DNA of 64,000 nt from Selaginella moellendorffii (lineage: Eukaryota > Streptophyta > Lycopodiopsida > Selaginellales > Selaginellaceae): NCBI RefSeq assembly GCF_000143415.4, contig NW_003314353.1:276140-340139 (forward strand), in the 5' to 3' direction. Under the pieces are notes generated by a model. It ran no database searches. It was not told the DNA's origin and was given only the letters and a program-made list of their open reading frames with translations. The translations under genes were made by a program, and so were the position numbers. Position 1 is the stretch's first letter. Every line of letters begins with the position of its first letter. Positions 61,289-64,000 of the stretch are shown here, piece after piece.

Positions 61289-61844
61289 TGGTGGAAATCT
61301 CATCAGAGAGCGAGAGAGAAAGAGAAAATCACTGCTGAGGCATCCGATGAGATTTTCCCTGCGAAATTCCCACTATAGACCCCTATCGCTGCGGCACGAT
61401 CCCAGGACGATTACCACAGGCATCGAGAATGCAAGCTAGAAACGATCGCTGCGCGCGAAGGGGGAAGCGCTTACCATTCTCAAATCATGTCGATCGATCG
61501 CGCAAGGCGCTTCTTCATCCCCCTCCCCCTGAAAATCAAAAACCCTATCCCTAGAAAAAAATTGTGCCGACGTGGCGTGATTTGTGGAGCATGTCATAGT
61601 AGCCTTGCACTTTATTTCAGATCCTGGCCGGGCACGTGGCAGAAATCTTGGCCGTTGAGATGGCTTTCCCGCCATACCCTTCAACTTGAAATTTCTGGCC
61701 AGTAAAAGCTTTGAAAGTCAAGCTGATTAGCGATGTGGACGCGAGCATTAATTAAACTTAAACTGATACGCAACTTCACTCTTGACAAAGCCATTAGAAT
61801 ATTTGCATTAGAACATCAACACAATTTTTTTCAAGATGGTACCT
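61289..61844. promoter_or_regulatory. Myosin promoter/5' UTR and CPP1-like 3' flank
   Basis: A telo-box-related AAACCCTATCCCTAG lies near 61540. No coding sequence recognised, though both strands have short open frames. Confidence 0.4.
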
Positions 61845-62930
61845 TTACTTGAGGAAAGTGCATGACATCCAGAGAACTATGTATGATATCAGCGAAGTTG
61901 CCAGTTCTATGTTCCAAGAGCCGGGAAATGGAATCAAAGGAACAAGGAAAGAGCCAAACACCCAGGCGAATAGAAATGCTGCAACTCTGGAAGAAAAAAC
62001 AAAGAGTAAGCTTCCAAGCTTCGGATCCAAAAGATTTAGAAAGCAAAGTTCTTACCCGATTAACGAAGCTTTCCACAAAACTTTGAATCTCTTCTTCAAG
62101 AAATAGATACAAGCACCGAGACTAAGTATCACCTGTCAAAAACAATAGCGTAAACTTAGTCTGCGATGCTCGAAACGAAGAAAGAAACAAAAGCGTGAAA
62201 ATCTCTTTACCTGGAAGCTTGGACCTGTGGCTGCCGCCTCCAAAACGCTCCAGACTCCCAAAACGAAGAAAGCAAACGCTCTTGCGGCTATGACGACCGT
62301 GGGTGGCGTATCAAACCGGTCCGTCAGCTTCTGGAGCCACACTGGAGGAGGTTTGAGGACTTTGGGCTTTCTCCGGTACCTCTTCAAGCTCTCCGAGATG
62401 ACTTTGTCGTAGGCCGACTCGATCGAGGCCTTGCTCTTGGGATGAGCGCCGTAAAGCTTGAGCAAGTAGTTTCGAGCTGCTCGGACCTCCTCCTCGGATG
62501 CCTCGTTGCTGATTCCCAGCCGCTTGTACGGGTCTCTCACGTCAACTCTGGGGAAAATCGGTGTAGAGCCTGGAGTAAATCAGTTCCGTAGCGAAGAACA
62601 CGGGAAAAATTCTCAAAAAGTCACGCGAACTCAAGCAGCATAACGAAAAAGAAAAATATTTATAACTTAAAAGTGCAAGGAAAAGAAATCGAGCAAGAAG
62701 ACATGACCAGGATTTGCAGGATTACCTGAGGTTTCTCCAGCACCGAACATTGCACAGCAAATTGTTCTTCGAAAGTTTTCACTCCGCTTATAGAACACAT
62801 CCCTGCAAGACTCCAATCAGCATGTTTTCTGAATCAAAGCGGCCCACCTTTTCGTAGAAGACCCATGTAGCAAAAAAACTCTGTGCTGCTGAGACGCGAC
62901 CGGCGGCGGCACCCACACAGCAGCCGCCAT
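61845..62930 (-). CDS. Plastid CPP1-like protein (chaperone-like protein of POR1 family)
   Basis: Five exons: 62930-62848, 62802-62726, 62569-62211, 62132-62056 and 61986-61845, in frame, 245 residues. The first 50 residues (AAAVWVPPPVASQQHRVFLL) look like a plastid transit peptide. The mature part begins DVRDPYKRLGISNEASEEEV, a J-like domain. It then has PPPVWLQKLTDRFDTPPTVV, three or four membrane segments including LSLGACIYFL and FAWVFGSFLVPLIPF, and ends SCTFLK, matching CPP1 in order and end. CPP1 stabilises protochlorophyllide oxidoreductase in plastid membranes and is required for chlorophyll synthesis; paralogues (CJD1-type) exist, so the exact orthologue is not settled. The gene starts only 100 bp downstream of the plastid bS6 stop. 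Confidence 0.88.
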
Positions 62931-63029
62931 GGGTAGAAAAAACTCAAGAGCACGAATCGGTCAGGCGCATATTCCGACAATTTTAACCTGGAAGCTTAGG
63001 ATATTCCGCTAGGAAAAACCTCTTCTCCT

Positions 63030-63935
63030 CTACTTGATCTTGAAAGTGGTGACCCGGATTATATCGTCGTCGGTCTCGAGCTTCCTTTGGAGTTCTTTCA
63101 CGCTGCCTGGTTTCGTTGCGAAGGTAAACATGTAGAAGATGCCATCGACGTACGTGTTCTTCTCGCCCCGGGTGTTCTTCTTGAGGATCCCGTAAGCTAG
63201 CGGCATGATTCCCCTGTTGAAGATCTCCACGTCCATTCCACCACCAGCGATGATCATCTGTGTGACAATGCGTAATGAGAAGAAACGAGTAGAAAAATTC
63301 GCAAGAGAACAAGCATCAAGAGAAGCTAGAACGTTGAGAGAAAGGTAAGAAAATCTCACAGAACAAGTAACAAACGTGAGTGAAAGCCATTCGTGATCAT
63401 TCAAGCAAGCAAGAGAGGCAAAAGCTCGAAAGGAATTCAAGAAAAAAGTATCGATACTGGAAGAACTAGAACCCAAAGAAAATAATTTTTTTTGGCTTAC
63501 CTCTTCGTATCGTTGCGAGAGTGCCAATCTTTGCTCCTCGGTGATGTCCGGCCGAAGAACAGCCATGGTCTCGTAGCGAGTGAAGCCTTTGGGATACACA
63601 ACTCGGGGTTTCACCGCCTCTGCCTCGTCGCCTTTGTCACCGGATTCGCCATCGTTCTTCCCGGAATCCGGCGATTCGCTTGGCGCTTCCGTTACCTCAG
63701 CCGCGGATTCACCCGCCGTGGCCACGGACGATTCATCCTCCGCCATGGCCAAAAGCCTAGAGCTCAATCGCGGCTGGATTCCTCGCCCAGAAGACCTGCA
63801 TTTCTGGATTTCCAGGCTCAAACCTTTGCATCGGATCGAGCAGCCGCGCTGCGCCGATGCCGGAGCTGGAGCTGGGGCGGCACTGCCGATGGAGATCGTG
63901 GAGCGCCCGAGCGAAGTCGCGAAGGCCATAGCCAT
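63030..63935 (-). CDS. Plastid ribosomal protein bS6 precursor
   Basis: Two exons, 63935-63501 and 63257-63030, joined in phase 0 through a 243-nt intron, 220 residues. The N-terminal 60 residues (MAMAFATSLGRSTISIGSAA) are Ser/Ala/Arg-rich and act as a plastid transit peptide. An acidic linker follows. The S6 domain reads GFTRYETMAVLRPDITEEQR then, after splicing, MIIAGGGMDVEIFNRGIMPL and AYGILKKNTRGEKNTYVDGI, ending VTTFKIK. bS6 binds bS18 in the platform of the small ribosomal subunit. A plastid rather than mitochondrial role is inferred from the acidic extension and transit-like start. A telo-box (AACCCTAAAA) lies just upstream of the ATG at the window edge. Confidence 0.9.
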   Translation of the reverse strand: MAMAFATSLGRSTISIGSAAPAPAPASAQRGCSIRCKGLSLEIQKCRSSGRGIQPRLSSRLLAMAEDESSVATAGESAAEVTEAPSESPDSGKNDGESGDKGDEAEAVKPRVVYPKGFTRYETMAVLRPDITEEQRLALSQRYEEVSQKKLFSLGSSSSSIDTFFLNSFRAFASLACLNDHEWLSLTFVTCSVRFSYLSLNVLASLDACSLANFSTRFFSLRIVTQMIIAGGGMDVEIFNRGIMPLAYGILKKNTRGEKNTYVDGIFYMFTFATKPGSVKELQRKLETDDDIIRVTTFKIK

Positions 63936-64000
63936 CGATAGAACCCTAAAATCCCTCCTCTTTAAGCGCGGGAAATTACAGATAGCGCTTAGGGTATAGT

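Overview
The window is nuclear DNA of a land plant, most likely a lycophyte such as Selaginella moellendorffii. The plant markers are a plastid ribosomal protein bS6 precursor, a plastid CPP1-like protein, a PLS-class PPR protein, a class XI myosin and a GH5 mannanase. Many introns are only about 45-100 nt, and AAACCCTA telo-box motifs lie close to many start codons. A centrosome/basal-body protein gene of the LRRC45 type fits a plant with flagellated sperm. The species is inferred, not proven. Gene islands are moderately GC-rich with tight spacing, and they alternate with AT-rich, transposon-rich deserts.

Layout. 1-1068: ACOT9-like hot-dog thioesterase, minus strand, running off the left edge. 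1594-2711: decayed 4CL-like AMP-ligase pseudogene. 2.7-5.6 kb: AT-rich spacer with a MITE-like element. 5.6-13.7 kb: compact island with an FCP1-type HAD phosphatase, a DUF3669 kinase-like protein, a caprin-like RGG protein, nuclear poly(A)-binding protein PABN, a TPM-domain protein and a small basic plant protein. 13.8-28 kb: repeat desert with two decayed COG6 fragments, an AT-rich GNA-type lectin gene, a 5S-rRNA-like sequence beside a complete TRIM element, a hexamer-based minisatellite and a dead Ty3/gypsy pol. 29-46 kb: second gene island with HSBP, mannanase, a charged multi-pass membrane protein, a Ser/His-rich protein, a PPR protein, a putative plastid protein and the LRRC45 homologue. 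46-52.5 kb: second desert with a long hairpin, a (TA)n tract, a second decayed 5S-like repeat, a TRIM LTR relic and a dead Ty1/copia pol. 52.7-64 kb: atypical kinase-like gene, class XI myosin, CPP1-like protein and plastid bS6.

Functionally these are mostly unrelated housekeeping genes. Themes are RNA metabolism (PABN, caprin-like, PPR), plastid biogenesis (bS6, CPP1-like, possibly the TPM and 40.4-kb proteins) and cytoskeleton/centriole (myosin XI, LRRC45). Three divergent gene pairs have start codons only about 75-140 bp apart and probably share promoters. The most unusual items are a U12-type AT-AC intron in HSBP, a full TRIM with PBS, PPT and near-perfect target duplication, two ungapped copies of a 5S-related repeat of which one has decayed by transitions, a fungal-type DUF3669 protein, an atypical HCD-type kinase and the plant LRRC45. 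Exon boundaries were read by eye from splice sites, reading frame and remembered homologues. No database search was run.
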